A DNA stretch of 37,461 bases from a bacterium (GCA_021806885.1 JAKAPT010000007.1:1-37461), one strand, 5' to 3'. Numbered from the stretch's first letter, positions 7,240-16,866 are shown. The notes: generated by a model from the sequence alone, not told the origin. Numbers and translations are program-made.

Positions 7240-8729
7240 TGGGCGGCGTCCTTATGTTCTTCATTTTGCGCGAGCTTCCTGTATACGGTTTTAAGGCCTA
7301 TATCCAGGTCCTTTGCCGTTTTAACCTTGTCATAGTCATTTAATTCGAGTGTTTTTTTGATAATGATGGACTCGGCCTCTTCGAGGGTGGTACCAGCCTT
7401 TATGATTATAGAATCTTCAACTCTTCCGCTATTAGCCGGGCCGGCCTTAATTTCTTCCTCCGCATTGGAAAGTCCGAATTTTCCCTTTATATATTCCGGG
7501 AAAAAGGACTGGTCCAGAAACCGCTCCTTTTGCGCCCCCGTTTCAGGGGCGGCGCCTGAAACCGCGGTCATATATTCCATGATGTTTTTAAGCTCCCTGA
7601 CGTTGCCGGGGTAATCGTAATTCAAAAGCAATTCAATGGCCTTCCTGTCAAGCACGAAATTTCCCGACCCTCCTTCCCTGGAAAAGTCCTCGAGAAACTT
7701 GTTTATCAAAAGCGGTATGTCTTCTTTTCTTTCCCTTAAGGGGATAAGTTTCAAATTAATGACGTTAAGCCTGAAGTATAAATCCTGACGGAACTCCCCG
7801 CTTTTTACCTTTCCTTCTATATTCTGGGACGCGGCTATGATCCTTATGTCGGTTTTTATGGTCTTATTGCCCCCAACCCTTTCAAATTCCTTTTCCTGAA
7901 GGGTCCTTAATATTTTTGCCTGGGTCTTAAGAGGCATCTCCCCTATTTCGTCAAGGAATATGGTTCCCCCGCCCGCTATCTCGAACCTCCCCCTGTAAAG
8001 GGAATCCGCTCCCGTGTATGCCCCCTTTTCGTGTCCGAAGAGCTCGCTTTCAAGAAGGGATTCGGACAGGGCGGCGCAATTTACCTTTATAAAGGGCTTA
8101 TCCTTCCTTTTACTGTTATTTACGATGATATCCGCCAGCAGCTCTTTTCCGGTTCCGGAATCTCCCTCGATAAGAACGGTTGAATTTGTTCCGGCCACGG
8201 CTATCGCCTTATTTATGACGTCTATCATCCTTTTTGAAGAAGTTACAAGTTTTCCGAAATTAAACCTCTCGTCGAGCCTGGTCTTCAAGGAGGTAATTTC
8301 CTCTATGAGCCTCCTGTTGGAGATTATCCTTTTTATGATAAGACCGAGCTCGTCAAGGTTAACTGGTTTTGTGATATAGTCGAAAGCCCCGAGCTTTATG
8401 GCCTCTACCGCGCTTCTGACTGAGCTGAAGCCCGTTTGGATAACGACGTCGGCTTTCCTAAGTGTTCCGTCATTCATACCTTTAAGAAAAAAGGTGCCTG
8501 CCCCGTCCGGGAGCTTAAGGTCGGTAACTATGATATCTATATCTGTATCGGGATTGTTAAAAACGGAGAGCGCGTCCTTGATATTCGAAGCCTCGAAGAA
8601 ATTGTACCCCTCGAGGTCAATAAAATTGACAAGGCCCGAGCGGGTAGCTTCGTCATCTTCGACTATAAGGATATTGACCGATTTTCCCGCGGGGGTTAAT
8701 GTTTCGGAAATATTATCGTTCATCCGCAA
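7236..8729 (-). CDS. Sigma-54-dependent NtrC-family response regulator
   Basis: The 497-residue protein has three domains. The receiver (about 18-135) has acidic pocket E24-D25-D26, phospho-acceptor D70 and K121. The AAA+ domain (about 160-395) has Walker A GDSGTGKE near 189-196, Walker B TIFLDEIGEM and the sigma-54 contact loop GAYTGA at 236-241, the Phe-to-Tyr variant of GAFTGA. The Fis-type helix-turn-helix is at the C-terminus (EEAESIIIKKTLELNDYDKVKTAKDL... TVYRKL). It activates transcription with RpoN when phosphorylated by a partner kinase, very likely the kinase encoded 22 bases upstream. I found no clear sigma-54 promoter (TGGCAC-N5-TTGCA) in nearby non-coding gaps, so its targets may be elsewhere. 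Confidence 0.93.
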   Translation of the reverse strand: MRMNDNISETLTPAGKSVNILIVEDDEATRSGLVNFIDLEGYNFFEASNIKDALSVFNNPDTDIDIIVTDLKLPDGAGTFFLKGMNDGTLRKADVVIQTGFSSVRSAVEAIKLGAFDYITKPVNLDELGLIIKRIISNRRLIEEITSLKTRLDERFNFGKLVTSSKRMIDVINKAIAVAGTNSTVLIEGDSGTGKELLADIIVNNSKRKDKPFIKVNCAALSESLLESELFGHEKGAYTGADSLYRGRFEIAGGGTIFLDEIGEMPLKTQAKILRTLQEKEFERVGGNKTIKTDIRIIAASQNIEGKVKSGEFRQDLYFRLNVINLKLIPLRERKEDIPLLINKFLEDFSREGGSGNFVLDRKAIELLLNYDYPGNVRELKNIMEYMTAVSGAAPETGAQKERFLDQSFFPEYIKGKFGLSNAEEEIKAGPANSGRVEDSIIIKAGTTLEEAESIIIKKTLELNDYDKVKTAKDLDIGLKTVYRKLAQNEEHKDAAQ

Positions 8730-8751
8730 AAATTATAAAACTGGGGCAGGC

Positions 8752-9789
8752 TCAATTTTCCAGGGTTTTTAGAAGAACGGAAACCCTGGTTCCGCTGCCT
8801 TCGGAGGATTTTATTTCAATCTTGAAGCCGTGCGCGCCAAGTATCTTTTTAACAAGAGGAAGGCCTAAGCCCGTTCCGTTATTCCTGGTGGTAAAGAACG
8901 GCTCGTATATTTTCTGGAGGGTTTCCCTGCTCATTCCTTTTCCATAATCTTCAATGTTAATTATAACCTTGTCTATGTAAAAAGATGAGTAGACCATGAC
9001 AACTTTCGCTTTCGAATCCCTTGTTTGCGCCCCCTCATAAGACTCCACGGCGTTTGAGATAAGATTAACGAACACCTGCTCCATGAGGGAGCCTTCCATT
9101 CTTATGAAAATTTCACTGTCTACCGGACTAAAGGCTATATTAACACCCTTCTGGGAAGCCCTGGGAATAGATTTTTCGACTGCGGAGCTTATTAAGCCGT
9201 TAAGGCTCGTCCTTTCCATGTTAAGGGAATAATCCTTTGAAAATCTTAGGATATTTTCCATGGTTTCCGAAAGCCTTACGGTTTCGGACTCTACTATACC
9301 GCTTATTTTCGAGATATCCTGGTTCCTCCTGGCCCTTTCGGCGAGAACCCTGGAGTTTATGGCAAGCGCGTTTATATTGCCTTTGATCTCGTGGATTATA
9401 GTGGAAGGGATTTCAAGGATATTTTTTTCCACGTTCTTAAGGGCCGTTTCCGCTCCTTCGGTCTTGAGTATAAGCCTGTAGAAGTAAATAAACATCAAGC
9501 CTATTACGGCAAAGGAAACGAAAACAATGACCGGAAAGATATAATAAAACGCTTCGTGGCCCGCCCCGCCCATAAGCCCGGAATTTCCGAGCTGAAGGCC
9601 ACTGTGGCCGTAAAAAATCATATCCGATCTTAAATAATATGGATAACCCGAAGAGGCCTCGTTAAAAAAAACGTAGGCGCTAAAGGAGAAAAACCCCGTT
9701 AAGAGAGTGATGAGAATGGTAAAAAACCCTAAAAGCAGAATCCTGAGCTGCCTGGATTTCTTTGCCGGATATGACATAGCAGCCTCCAT
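8752..9789 (-). CDS. Sensor histidine kinase
   Basis: A 345-residue inner-membrane kinase. Two membrane helices (about residues 15-43 and 83-107) bracket a short, Gly-rich periplasmic loop of about 40 residues. The H box is at H133 (IIHEIKGNINALAI). The ATPase domain has the N box (NLISNAVESYEG), G1 (DYGKGMSRETLQKIYEPFFTT) and G2 (GTGLGLPLV). No PAS, GAF or HAMP domain is obvious. It lies 22 bases before the NtrC-type regulator gene and should be its cognate kinase. The signal is unknown; the small loop argues for membrane or intramembrane sensing. The 73-base gap upstream contains an AAAACATTTT tandem that may or may not be regulatory. Confidence 0.92.
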   Translation of the reverse strand: MEAAMSYPAKKSRQLRILLLGFFTILITLLTGFFSFSAYVFFNEASSGYPYYLRSDMIFYGHSGLQLGNSGLMGGAGHEAFYYIFPVIVFVSFAVIGLMFIYFYRLILKTEGAETALKNVEKNILEIPSTIIHEIKGNINALAINSRVLAERARRNQDISKISGIVESETVRLSETMENILRFSKDYSLNMERTSLNGLISSAVEKSIPRASQKGVNIAFSPVDSEIFIRMEGSLMEQVFVNLISNAVESYEGAQTRDSKAKVVMVYSSFYIDKVIINIEDYGKGMSRETLQKIYEPFFTTRNNGTGLGLPLVKKILGAHGFKIEIKSSEGSGTRVSVLLKTLEN

Positions 9790-9862
9790 TACAGGTTAAT
9801 TCTAAAAGGTTAATCTAAACCAAAAACATTTTAAAACATTTTATTACATCCCGGAATAAAAA

Positions 9863-10804
9863 TCAATGCCCCATTTTAAGGTCTAATATCTCGGTAGAAA
9901 GTTCTATATCTTCCCTTATCTGCTCCTCAAGGGCACCTGAACTTTCAAATTTTATTTCTCCCCTGAGCCTTGCGACGAAAAACACCTCGATTTCCATTCC
10001 GTAAATATCTTTGCTGTAGTTCATTATATATGTTTCTATGCGCCTCAGTATCTCGTTAAATGTCGGGTTGGAGCCGACATTTGTGACGGACCTGTAAAAA
10101 TCCCCTTCGATCTTCGCTACCGTCGCGTAAACCCCGTCCTTTGGAAAAAGTTCTTCTTCCGGTATAATGTTGGCGGTAGGAAACCCAAGCCTTTTCCCCC
10201 TGCCGCTCCCTTTTGTAACCCCGCCGTGAACGGAATAGTGCCTGCCGAGAAATTCCTTTACCTTGCAGACATTCCCTGATGTAACAAACTGCCTTATAAG
10301 TGTGCTCGAAACTATTTCGCCTTTAATTTTAAACGGCTCCATAACGCTAAGCTCATAATTAAGCTCGCCTGAAAGCCTCCTTAAAAGTTTCGCGTCCCCT
10401 GACTTGTTGATTCCGAATCCGAAATCATGGCCGACTATTATCTTTAAGGGTTTAAGCTTTTCGACTATTACGTCTTTTATGAACGCCTCCGGCGCCATAT
10501 CGGCGAATTCCCTCGTGAAAGTAATATAAACGAGGTAATCTATCCCGATTGAATCTATTATCTCGATCTTTTTCTCGAAAGTGGTAATCAGGGTGACTTT
10601 TTTTTCGGGATGCAAAACCTTAAGCGGGTGAGGATGAAACGTCACCACTACGGAAACGGAGTTTAAACTTTTTGCCTCGTCCCTTGCATCCTCCATTAAT
10701 TTTCTGTGTCCCAGGTGTATCCCGTCAAAACTTCCCATTGTAATAACGGAATTTTCTATAATATTGCCGTTTTTCCCTACTTCATTAATTTCAAGGACTT
10801 TCAA
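9863..10804 (-). CDS. ribF: Bifunctional riboflavin kinase/FAD synthetase
   Basis: The 313-residue protein makes FMN from riboflavin and then FAD. The N-terminal FAD-synthetase domain has the nucleotidyltransferase motif GSFDGIHLGHRKLM and the ATP-site VVTFHPHPLKVL and GHDFGFG. After the STLIRQFV segment, the C-terminal kinase domain contains the family signature GKRLGFPTANI and the later GVYATVAKIEG and SNVGSNPTFN motifs. Length is normal for RibF. It is the third gene of the rnr-ubiB-ribF run, 34 bases behind the UbiB-like gene. No FMN riboswitch is visible upstream. Confidence 0.95.
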   Translation of the reverse strand: MKVLEINEVGKNGNIIENSVITMGSFDGIHLGHRKLMEDARDEAKSLNSVSVVVTFHPHPLKVLHPEKKVTLITTFEKKIEIIDSIGIDYLVYITFTREFADMAPEAFIKDVIVEKLKPLKIIVGHDFGFGINKSGDAKLLRRLSGELNYELSVMEPFKIKGEIVSSTLIRQFVTSGNVCKVKEFLGRHYSVHGGVTKGSGRGKRLGFPTANIIPEEELFPKDGVYATVAKIEGDFYRSVTNVGSNPTFNEILRRIETYIMNYSKDIYGMEIEVFFVARLRGEIKFESSGALEEQIREDIELSTEILDLKMGH

Positions 10805-10838
10805 TTCCGGAATTGCCCCCTTTTACGTTCAAAACCTT

Positions 10839-12521
10839 TTATCTTGAAACCATCGCAATTATATAAATAAAGCCTATCACCCAGCCGGCGAAGCCCGCCA
10901 CTTCTATCCAGCCCTTTGAAACTGTGCCCCCTACGAAAACAAGAATGCTCGATGAAATTATTAAAGAAGAGATTAAAAGGCCGGCCCTCAGCCTTTTTCC
11001 GGATTTTTCAACTTCTCCTATGAATCCCTCAAGGCCTTTATGGATGAAGTCTATCGCGAAGGTGTCCTCGGCCATTTTTTTAAGTATTTTTTCAAGTTTC
11101 CTGGGAAATTCCCCTATGAGAGTTCTGTAATGCTTGAGGTCTCCCAGCAAGACCTCTTTTACGTCCCTCGCCCTTTCTTTTCTATCGATAAGGGCTTCAA
11201 AATTAAAAAATTCAAGGCCGGAGCCCGAAAAAGAGAAGTCGGGGTCTAAACCTTTGGCAATAGATTCTATCGCGAGCAGGGCTTTAAAAAGCTGGGTAAG
11301 CTCGGAGGGTATAATCATGCCGTGCTTCTGGCCTATCTTCAGAGTATGCATAAGGATTTCCGAACTGTATATCTCCTTGAAGGGCTTGTTGAAAAATGTT
11401 TCGACAAATTCAATGTATTCGAACCTGAACGACTGCTCCCCTTTTTCGGAAAGGTCTCCCTTGCATATTTCTATAAACAGCGTGGCGGAGTCCTCCCACC
11501 TCGCGTTAAGGAAGTTTATGAAATAATCCATGGCCATTTTTTTTATTTCCTTTGTCAAAATCCCTATGGCGCCGAAGTCTATTATAGCGATTTTATTCTG
11601 GTTTATTATGAAAACATTGCCCTGATGGGGGTCGGCGTTGAAATAGCCGAGAATAAATATCTGCTTGAAAAAATGGTTTAGAAATATTTTAAGAAGTATT
11701 ATGGGGTCATAGCCCCTCTTTTCTATTTCGTCCCTGTCGCTAACCTTGAATCCCTCTATAAAATCCTCGACGATGATGTTATTTGTGGTATAAGCCCAGT
11801 GGACACGGGGTATTTCCACGGTGTCCTTGTCGGTACTGGAAACCCTTATTTTTTCCGTGTAACCCGCCTCGTTTAAAAAGTTGAGCTCTGCCATAAGATT
11901 TTTACTGAACTCCCGGTAAAGCTCTTCAATGTTTTCTATATACATAAACTCCTTTACCGGCCCTTTAATTATTCCCACCAGGAAGAAAAGGACGTTAAGA
12001 TCGCTTCTTATAAGTTTCTCGGCGTCGGGCTTTTTTATTTTCACCGCGACCATAGTCCCGTCCTTCAAAAAAGCCCTGTGAACCTGGGCGATAGAGGCGG
12101 ACGCTATCGGACTTTCCTCGAAACTTTCGAATATTTCTTCTATGTCCTTTCTTAACTCTCTTTTTATAATCTGTTTTATTTCCTCGAATTTTACATAGTT
12201 GAGCTGGACGGTGTCCTGCAGTTTTCTTAATTCCGCTACGTATTTGGCGGGAAGAGAGGTAACCTCCTGGGAAAGTATCTGCCCCACTTTGATAAACGTC
12301 GGGCCGAGTTCTTCGAGCGCGTATCTCAGCCTTATTTCAGGGGGGATATTCTGGAAATCCTCAACCGGATAGGTGGATTGAAGGTATTTCCTGAATATGA
12401 AAAACCTGGAGAGCCCCAGAGTGGTGATAATCTGGTAGAACCCATGCTTGACGAATATGGAGATAATTCTCCTGATTCTCCTTATGGCCCTTAAAAACCT
12501 GAAAAAATTAAACACCGTCAT
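10839..12521 (-). CDS. UbiB/ABC1-family atypical protein kinase-like protein
   Basis: A 560-residue ADCK/UbiB family member, associated with quinone biosynthesis or quinone/lipid homeostasis. It has the family KxGQ motif (GPTFIKVGQILSQ), an Ala/Ser-rich nucleotide loop (PIASASIAQVHRAFL), the VAVKIKKP lysine, the catalytic-loop-like NADPHQGNVF and the metal-binding IIDFGAIG. Two hydrophobic helices at the extreme C-terminus (about 508-557) should anchor it in the inner membrane. The start overlaps the end of rnr by 14 bases. E. coli UbiB is of similar size, but a specific ubiquinone role is not proven because no other ubi/men gene is in the window. Confidence 0.9.
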   Translation of the reverse strand: MTVFNFFRFLRAIRRIRRIISIFVKHGFYQIITTLGLSRFFIFRKYLQSTYPVEDFQNIPPEIRLRYALEELGPTFIKVGQILSQEVTSLPAKYVAELRKLQDTVQLNYVKFEEIKQIIKRELRKDIEEIFESFEESPIASASIAQVHRAFLKDGTMVAVKIKKPDAEKLIRSDLNVLFFLVGIIKGPVKEFMYIENIEELYREFSKNLMAELNFLNEAGYTEKIRVSSTDKDTVEIPRVHWAYTTNNIIVEDFIEGFKVSDRDEIEKRGYDPIILLKIFLNHFFKQIFILGYFNADPHQGNVFIINQNKIAIIDFGAIGILTKEIKKMAMDYFINFLNARWEDSATLFIEICKGDLSEKGEQSFRFEYIEFVETFFNKPFKEIYSSEILMHTLKIGQKHGMIIPSELTQLFKALLAIESIAKGLDPDFSFSGSGLEFFNFEALIDRKERARDVKEVLLGDLKHYRTLIGEFPRKLEKILKKMAEDTFAIDFIHKGLEGFIGEVEKSGKRLRAGLLISSLIISSSILVFVGGTVSKGWIEVAGFAGWVIGFIYIIAMVSR

Positions 12522-14757
12522 AAAATCCTATAAACCTCAAATCTATTTCCCGCTTTAAAAGGTCGATTGAATAGACGCTGACATTAACGCGGTCGCCGAT
12601 TTTGAATATCTTTTTGGTATGCCTTCCTTTTAGTATTTTTGAATGGTCGTTGTACTCATAATAATCGTCTGCTATCATTGAAACATGAACAAATCCCTGG
12701 GTAAAAAAACCCGTTAACCCCACGAAAAAACCGAAGGCGAGAACGCTTGTTATAAAGCCCTGGTAAACCGTCTGGGCGTTTTGCTTCAAAAACTGCATTT
12801 TCTTAAACTCTAGGTACTCCCTCTCCGCGTCCGCGGAAAGCTTCTCTCTTCTGGAAACATGATTTGAAAGGGATTTCAAATTCTCCGTTTCAAGCCATGA
12901 AGGCGGGCGGCCTTCCCCGTTATAACCGTCGCCGGCATCCGAGTAGATGATCCATTTTAGCGCCCTGTGCACGACAAGATCCGCGTATCTTCTTATTGGG
13001 GATGTAAAATGGGTGTACGATTTCAAGGCAAGGCCGAAATGATGTATGTTAAGCGGGGAATAAACGGCTATTTTCATCGACCTTAAAAAAGCCTGTTCAA
13101 GAAAGGGGGCCATAGGCGTTCCCTTAAGCCTGTTCAGCATTTTTTGATAATCCTTTGAGCTATTCAAGGAATCAAATGAAACGGACAAGTTAAAATATCT
13201 TAGAATCTTTAGAAAATCCCTGACCCTGTCCTCGTCCGGCTTTTCATGAATCCTGTACAGGGACGGCACCTTTTTTTCCTGAATGAATTCGGCCACCGCG
13301 CAGTTCGCCGTTATCATGAAATCCTCTATCAGGTTGTGCGCGAAATTCCTGGGCTCGGGAACGACGCCCAGAACCTCTCCGGAATCCCCCAGGATTACTT
13401 TCCCGTATAGCGGGTCAAAATCGAGGGCGCCGGCCCTGGTTCTTTTATTCCTCAAAATGTCCGCGAGCCCTTTCATGGCTACGAGCATCCCTTTTATGGA
13501 AGAAAGCCTTGAGTCAAGTTCTTCATCTTGTTCGGAAGAAAGGTAACGGTATACTTCGTTATACGTCAGCCTGCCAAAGGTTTTTATCAATGCCTTGTAT
13601 ATTTTTTTTCCTACGACCTTTCCGTGCTTGTCGATATCCATCTCGCAAACCATGACGAAACGGCTTTTCCTGGGAAGGAGGCTGCACAGGTCGTTGGAGA
13701 GCTTCTCCGGAAGCATCGGATAAACCTTTTTCGGGAAATATGTCGAGTTCCCCCTCTTATAGGCATCGGAGTCGATGCTGCTGTTTATCCTCACGAAGTG
13801 CGATACGTCGGCTATGGCGACAAAGAGTTTATACGGGGCATTTTCGTCTCCGGGCATCTTGAGGCATATCGCGTCGTCGAAATCCTTCGCGTCCTCTCCG
13901 TCAATCGTAATAAACGGGAGTCCCGTTAAATCGACCCTGTCCCCTCCGGCACCCCAGCGCTCCGCGACTTCTTCTATGTTCTCTGGTATTTCTTCAAGTT
14001 CCTTTAATGTTTCTCCGCTGAAAGAATCATAAAGGTTGAATTTGTTTAAAATAATATCTTCTTCGACGCCCCTGGATTCGATATCGCCAAGAACGCGGTC
14101 AATTACGGCAATTCTCGACGACATATCCTGCGTTTCCGGCAAAACGGCGCTGACTATGGTACCGGTTTTCAGCTTATCCTTTTCTTTAAAGCGGTGCAGG
14201 TCGGAGAAAAACCTGTCGTCGGATTCAGGGGAGACGGGGGAAAGAATCGCTATGGATTTTTCTATTTTTACGGTAGCCTTAAATCCCTTTAAGTTTCTTT
14301 TTATTATTCTTACCACCCTGCCCCGCCTTTCCTTATGGGCCCCCTTCTTCTTTTTATAATACGGCGTGTCGGGAATTATCCTTATAATCACGCTGTCCCC
14401 CAGTATCGCGTTTCCCGCATCCTGTCCTTTAACAAAGATATCGGAGCCCCGGGCGGTTTCGTCGCTTACAAAAGCATAACCGTTCTTCTTAAAAACAACA
14501 TTCCCCTTAATAAGATTTAACTTCTGCGTGTAAGCGTATTTCTCGCCTTTTGTAAGTATAAGCTGGCCGTTTTTCACCATTAAGTCCAGTATATTTTTAA
14601 CGGACGAGAGGGACTTTCCTGAAGAAATATCGAGTCTGTGTTTTATGTCGGTAATTGAGAGGGGGGCTTCCGTCTCCTTGGTGAAGAGGTATATGATGTC
14701 TTCTTTTGTAAACCTTCCCGTGTTGCCTTCTTTCCCGGGTTTTTTACGAAGCCGCAT
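12508..14757 (-). CDS. rnr: Ribonuclease R
   Basis: The 749-residue RNB-family 3'-5' exoribonuclease degrades structured RNA. Order of domains: N-terminal winged helix (about 15-75, with EDIIYLFTKETEAPLSITDIKHRL), cold-shock/OB domains, the RNB catalytic domain with the metal-binding signature PFITIDGEDAKDFDDAIC, the HFGLALKSYTHFTSPIRRYADLVVHR motif, and a C-terminal S1 domain (about 660-745: GFITSVLAFGFFVGL, then GDRVNVSVYSID). A C-terminal basic tail as in E. coli RNase R is absent. It heads the rnr-ubiB-ribF gene run. tRNA-Leu(CAG) lies divergently 97 bases away. Confidence 0.95.
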   Translation of the reverse strand: MRLRKKPGKEGNTGRFTKEDIIYLFTKETEAPLSITDIKHRLDISSGKSLSSVKNILDLMVKNGQLILTKGEKYAYTQKLNLIKGNVVFKKNGYAFVSDETARGSDIFVKGQDAGNAILGDSVIIRIIPDTPYYKKKKGAHKERRGRVVRIIKRNLKGFKATVKIEKSIAILSPVSPESDDRFFSDLHRFKEKDKLKTGTIVSAVLPETQDMSSRIAVIDRVLGDIESRGVEEDIILNKFNLYDSFSGETLKELEEIPENIEEVAERWGAGGDRVDLTGLPFITIDGEDAKDFDDAICLKMPGDENAPYKLFVAIADVSHFVRINSSIDSDAYKRGNSTYFPKKVYPMLPEKLSNDLCSLLPRKSRFVMVCEMDIDKHGKVVGKKIYKALIKTFGRLTYNEVYRYLSSEQDEELDSRLSSIKGMLVAMKGLADILRNKRTRAGALDFDPLYGKVILGDSGEVLGVVPEPRNFAHNLIEDFMITANCAVAEFIQEKKVPSLYRIHEKPDEDRVRDFLKILRYFNLSVSFDSLNSSKDYQKMLNRLKGTPMAPFLEQAFLRSMKIAVYSPLNIHHFGLALKSYTHFTSPIRRYADLVVHRALKWIIYSDAGDGYNGEGRPPSWLETENLKSLSNHVSRREKLSADAEREYLEFKKMQFLKQNAQTVYQGFITSVLAFGFFVGLTGFFTQGFVHVSMIADDYYEYNDHSKILKGRHTKKIFKIGDRVNVSVYSIDLLKREIDLRFIGFYDGV

Positions 14758-14854
14758 ACTTTTTTCTATGATAACGGGATTAACTTATGATAAAATAATC
14801 AAATAAAATAAGGCATACTCGTTTAATATTAATATATATCAAACGTTTTTTCAA

Positions 14855-14941
14855 GCCGGAATGGCGGAACTGGTAGACGCGCACGGTTCAGGGCCGTGTA
14901 AGATTTTTCTTGTGGGGGTTCGACTCCCCCTTCCGGCACCA
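14855..14941 (+). tRNA. tRNA-Leu (anticodon CAG)
   Basis: The 87-base class II tRNA has acceptor GCCGGAA/TTCCGGC and anticodon stem CACGG/CCGTG around loop TTCAGGG (anticodon CAG). A long variable arm and the GGTTCGACTCC T arm follow, with encoded CCA at 14939-14941. A weak promoter, TTAACT (14780-14785) with TAAAAT (14804-14809), could drive it. The next gene starts only 17 bases downstream. Confidence 0.95.
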
Positions 14942-14958
14942 GGACAACAATAAAAAAC

Positions 14959-16854
14959 ATGTTCAAAAAGCCCCTTTCCTTTTTTCTCTTATTACCGCTT
15001 CTTTTTTCGCTTTTAATTCCATCCGGGGTTAAAAACGCTTCGGCTTCTCTCGGTATCAAAAGCCCGTCAAAAGTGCTTCTCGATTTCACCACCGAAAGGA
15101 TAACAAAAAATTTCGAGGATATTCTTACTGAACACGAAATTATAAAAATAATTACAAAAAAGGGTATAAAAAAATACTCCACCCTCAATTTTCCCTATTC
15201 CAAAAAAAACCAGAAGCTCAAAATATATTACATTAAGATTATAAAGCCGGACGGCAGCATAACCCGCATAAACACCCCGGGCATGAAGACTGTAACGGCC
15301 CCGTTTAACCCCGAAGCCCCTATATTTTCCAACCAGCTTTTAAAGACGGTAACTCTTCCGGGACTCTCCAAGGGTTCCATCCTTGATTATAAATACAGGG
15401 TCACGACATTAAAACCTTACATGAAAAACAATTTTTTTACCGAGGATTACTTCGGAGGAATGTCTCCCGTGTATAAATCGGTTTATAAGCTCATTATCCC
15501 AAACGGGGTTTATTACCGCTACAGGCAATATAAACTCGACATTAAACCCCTAATAGCAGTTGGAGAAAAAAACACTACCATTACCTGGACCGTCTGGCAA
15601 AGAGGCAGGCTGACAAAGGAGAGGCTTGGGCCGGGCGAAAGCATAATTGTCCCGCATGTCATGGTTTCATCCGTGAAATCATGGAACGATGTCGCAGCAT
15701 GGTATCAAAGCCTTACGAAAAACCAGATAAAACCGGGAAAAAACCTCTCGGTATTCATTAAAACCCTAATTAAATCAAAAAAAACCGAGCTGCAAAAAAT
15801 AAGGGCTATATATAATTTCGTTTCCAAAAAAATAAGATATGTGGGCTATGAGTTTGGAATAGAAGGGTATAAGCCGAGCAATGTTAATACGATATTCAAA
15901 AACCGGTTCGGGGACTGCAAGGACCACGCGACCCTTTTTTCGTCTATGCTTGGACAAATCGGCGTTAAGTCCTATCCCGTCTTTATCCCCACGACCGAAA
16001 TACAGGACATGGACCCCGGCCTTCCTACCCCTTTTACATTTGACCACCAGATTACGGCCATAAGGCTTAAAAACGGCAAATTAACGTTTGCCGACACCAC
16101 TTCCAATGTTACCTCGTTCGGAGATCTGCCTCCAATGGACCAGGGAAGGAATGTCCTTATAATAATTAACGGCAGGGGTGTAACGGCAAAAACCCCGGTA
16201 TTTCCGCCTTCAAAAAATTTCGTTTCATATGTCGAACACGCTTCTTTGGACGGGTACGGAAACATATCTTCGTCGTCCGTTGTTTCCTATACCGGCGCGT
16301 TCGACATGTATGAAAGATACCTGTATTATTTCACCTCAAAGAGAAAAAAGACATTATCGGTTTTGAAAAAGGTTCATGAAATAACCCCGTACGGAAAATT
16401 AAATTCATTTTCCTTTGAAAACGGGGACAGCCTTTCAAAACCTTTTATTTTGAATTATTCTTTCAGCGCGAAAAATTATGCGGGAATGGGCCGAGGCAGG
16501 GTTATTATAAGAATTCCCCTGGCGGCGAAAACTGAACTTTCAAAAATCACGGCCCCGGCACAAAGAAAATATTCATTGAGATTCGGGTACAATTTCTCCA
16601 TGAAAAATACCGTTTATCTTACAATTCCCTCCAATTACGTTGTCGTTTATTCTCCGGGGGATGTCAAAATCCGGAACCGCATGGGCAATTTTAGCTCCTC
16701 CGTTACCCTAAAAGGAAACACGATTATTTTTAGATCAAGCTTAAGCGCGAGGGGATATAAAATTTCCCCGGAGGATTACCATAAGGCAAGGAGGCTTTTT
16801 AACGCTGCCATAAAATCAATTTCGAATCAGGTAGTTGCCTGCAAAATAAAATAA
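14959..16854 (+). CDS. DUF3857/transglutaminase-like exported protein
   Basis: A 631-residue protein with an N-terminal signal peptide (hydrophobic about 5-22, then ASAS). The DUF3857 domain (about 40-230) is followed by a transglutaminase-like cysteine protease fold. The likely catalytic triad is C320 (NRFGDCKDHATLF), H363 (FDHQITAIRL) and D379 (LTFADTTS). A beta-rich C-terminal domain follows. DUF3857-transglutaminase proteins are common in Bacteroidetes and proteobacteria; the substrate is not known. The gene starts 17 bases after tRNA-Leu(CAG). The only AGGA-like ribosome site overlaps the tRNA CCA (14941-14944), so it may be made from the tRNA transcript. The cobalamin adenosyltransferase gene follows by 12 bases. 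Confidence 0.85.
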   Translation: MFKKPLSFFLLLPLLFSLLIPSGVKNASASLGIKSPSKVLLDFTTERITKNFEDILTEHEIIKIITKKGIKKYSTLNFPYSKKNQKLKIYYIKIIKPDGSITRINTPGMKTVTAPFNPEAPIFSNQLLKTVTLPGLSKGSILDYKYRVTTLKPYMKNNFFTEDYFGGMSPVYKSVYKLIIPNGVYYRYRQYKLDIKPLIAVGEKNTTITWTVWQRGRLTKERLGPGESIIVPHVMVSSVKSWNDVAAWYQSLTKNQIKPGKNLSVFIKTLIKSKKTELQKIRAIYNFVSKKIRYVGYEFGIEGYKPSNVNTIFKNRFGDCKDHATLFSSMLGQIGVKSYPVFIPTTEIQDMDPGLPTPFTFDHQITAIRLKNGKLTFADTTSNVTSFGDLPPMDQGRNVLIIINGRGVTAKTPVFPPSKNFVSYVEHASLDGYGNISSSSVVSYTGAFDMYERYLYYFTSKRKKTLSVLKKVHEITPYGKLNSFSFENGDSLSKPFILNYSFSAKNYAGMGRGRVIIRIPLAAKTELSKITAPAQRKYSLRFGYNFSMKNTVYLTIPSNYVVVYSPGDVKIRNRMGNFSSSVTLKGNTIIFRSSLSARGYKISPEDYHKARRLFNAAIKSISNQVVACKIK

Positions 16855-16866
16855 TAATAGAACGAA

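Noticed and set aside
8436-8699. 87-codon plus-strand ORF
   Set aside because: It is antisense to the receiver domain of the sigma-54 regulator, which is unambiguous; a shadow frame.
9820-9845. Tandem AAAACATTTT before the histidine kinase gene
   Set aside because: Only two low-complexity copies, with no link to a known binding site; left as an unremarkable AT-rich promoter region.
14829-15188. 119-codon minus-strand ORF
   Set aside because: It runs antisense across the whole tRNA-Leu(CAG) gene and the signal peptide of the DUF3857 gene; it has no homology I recognise and is a shadow frame.
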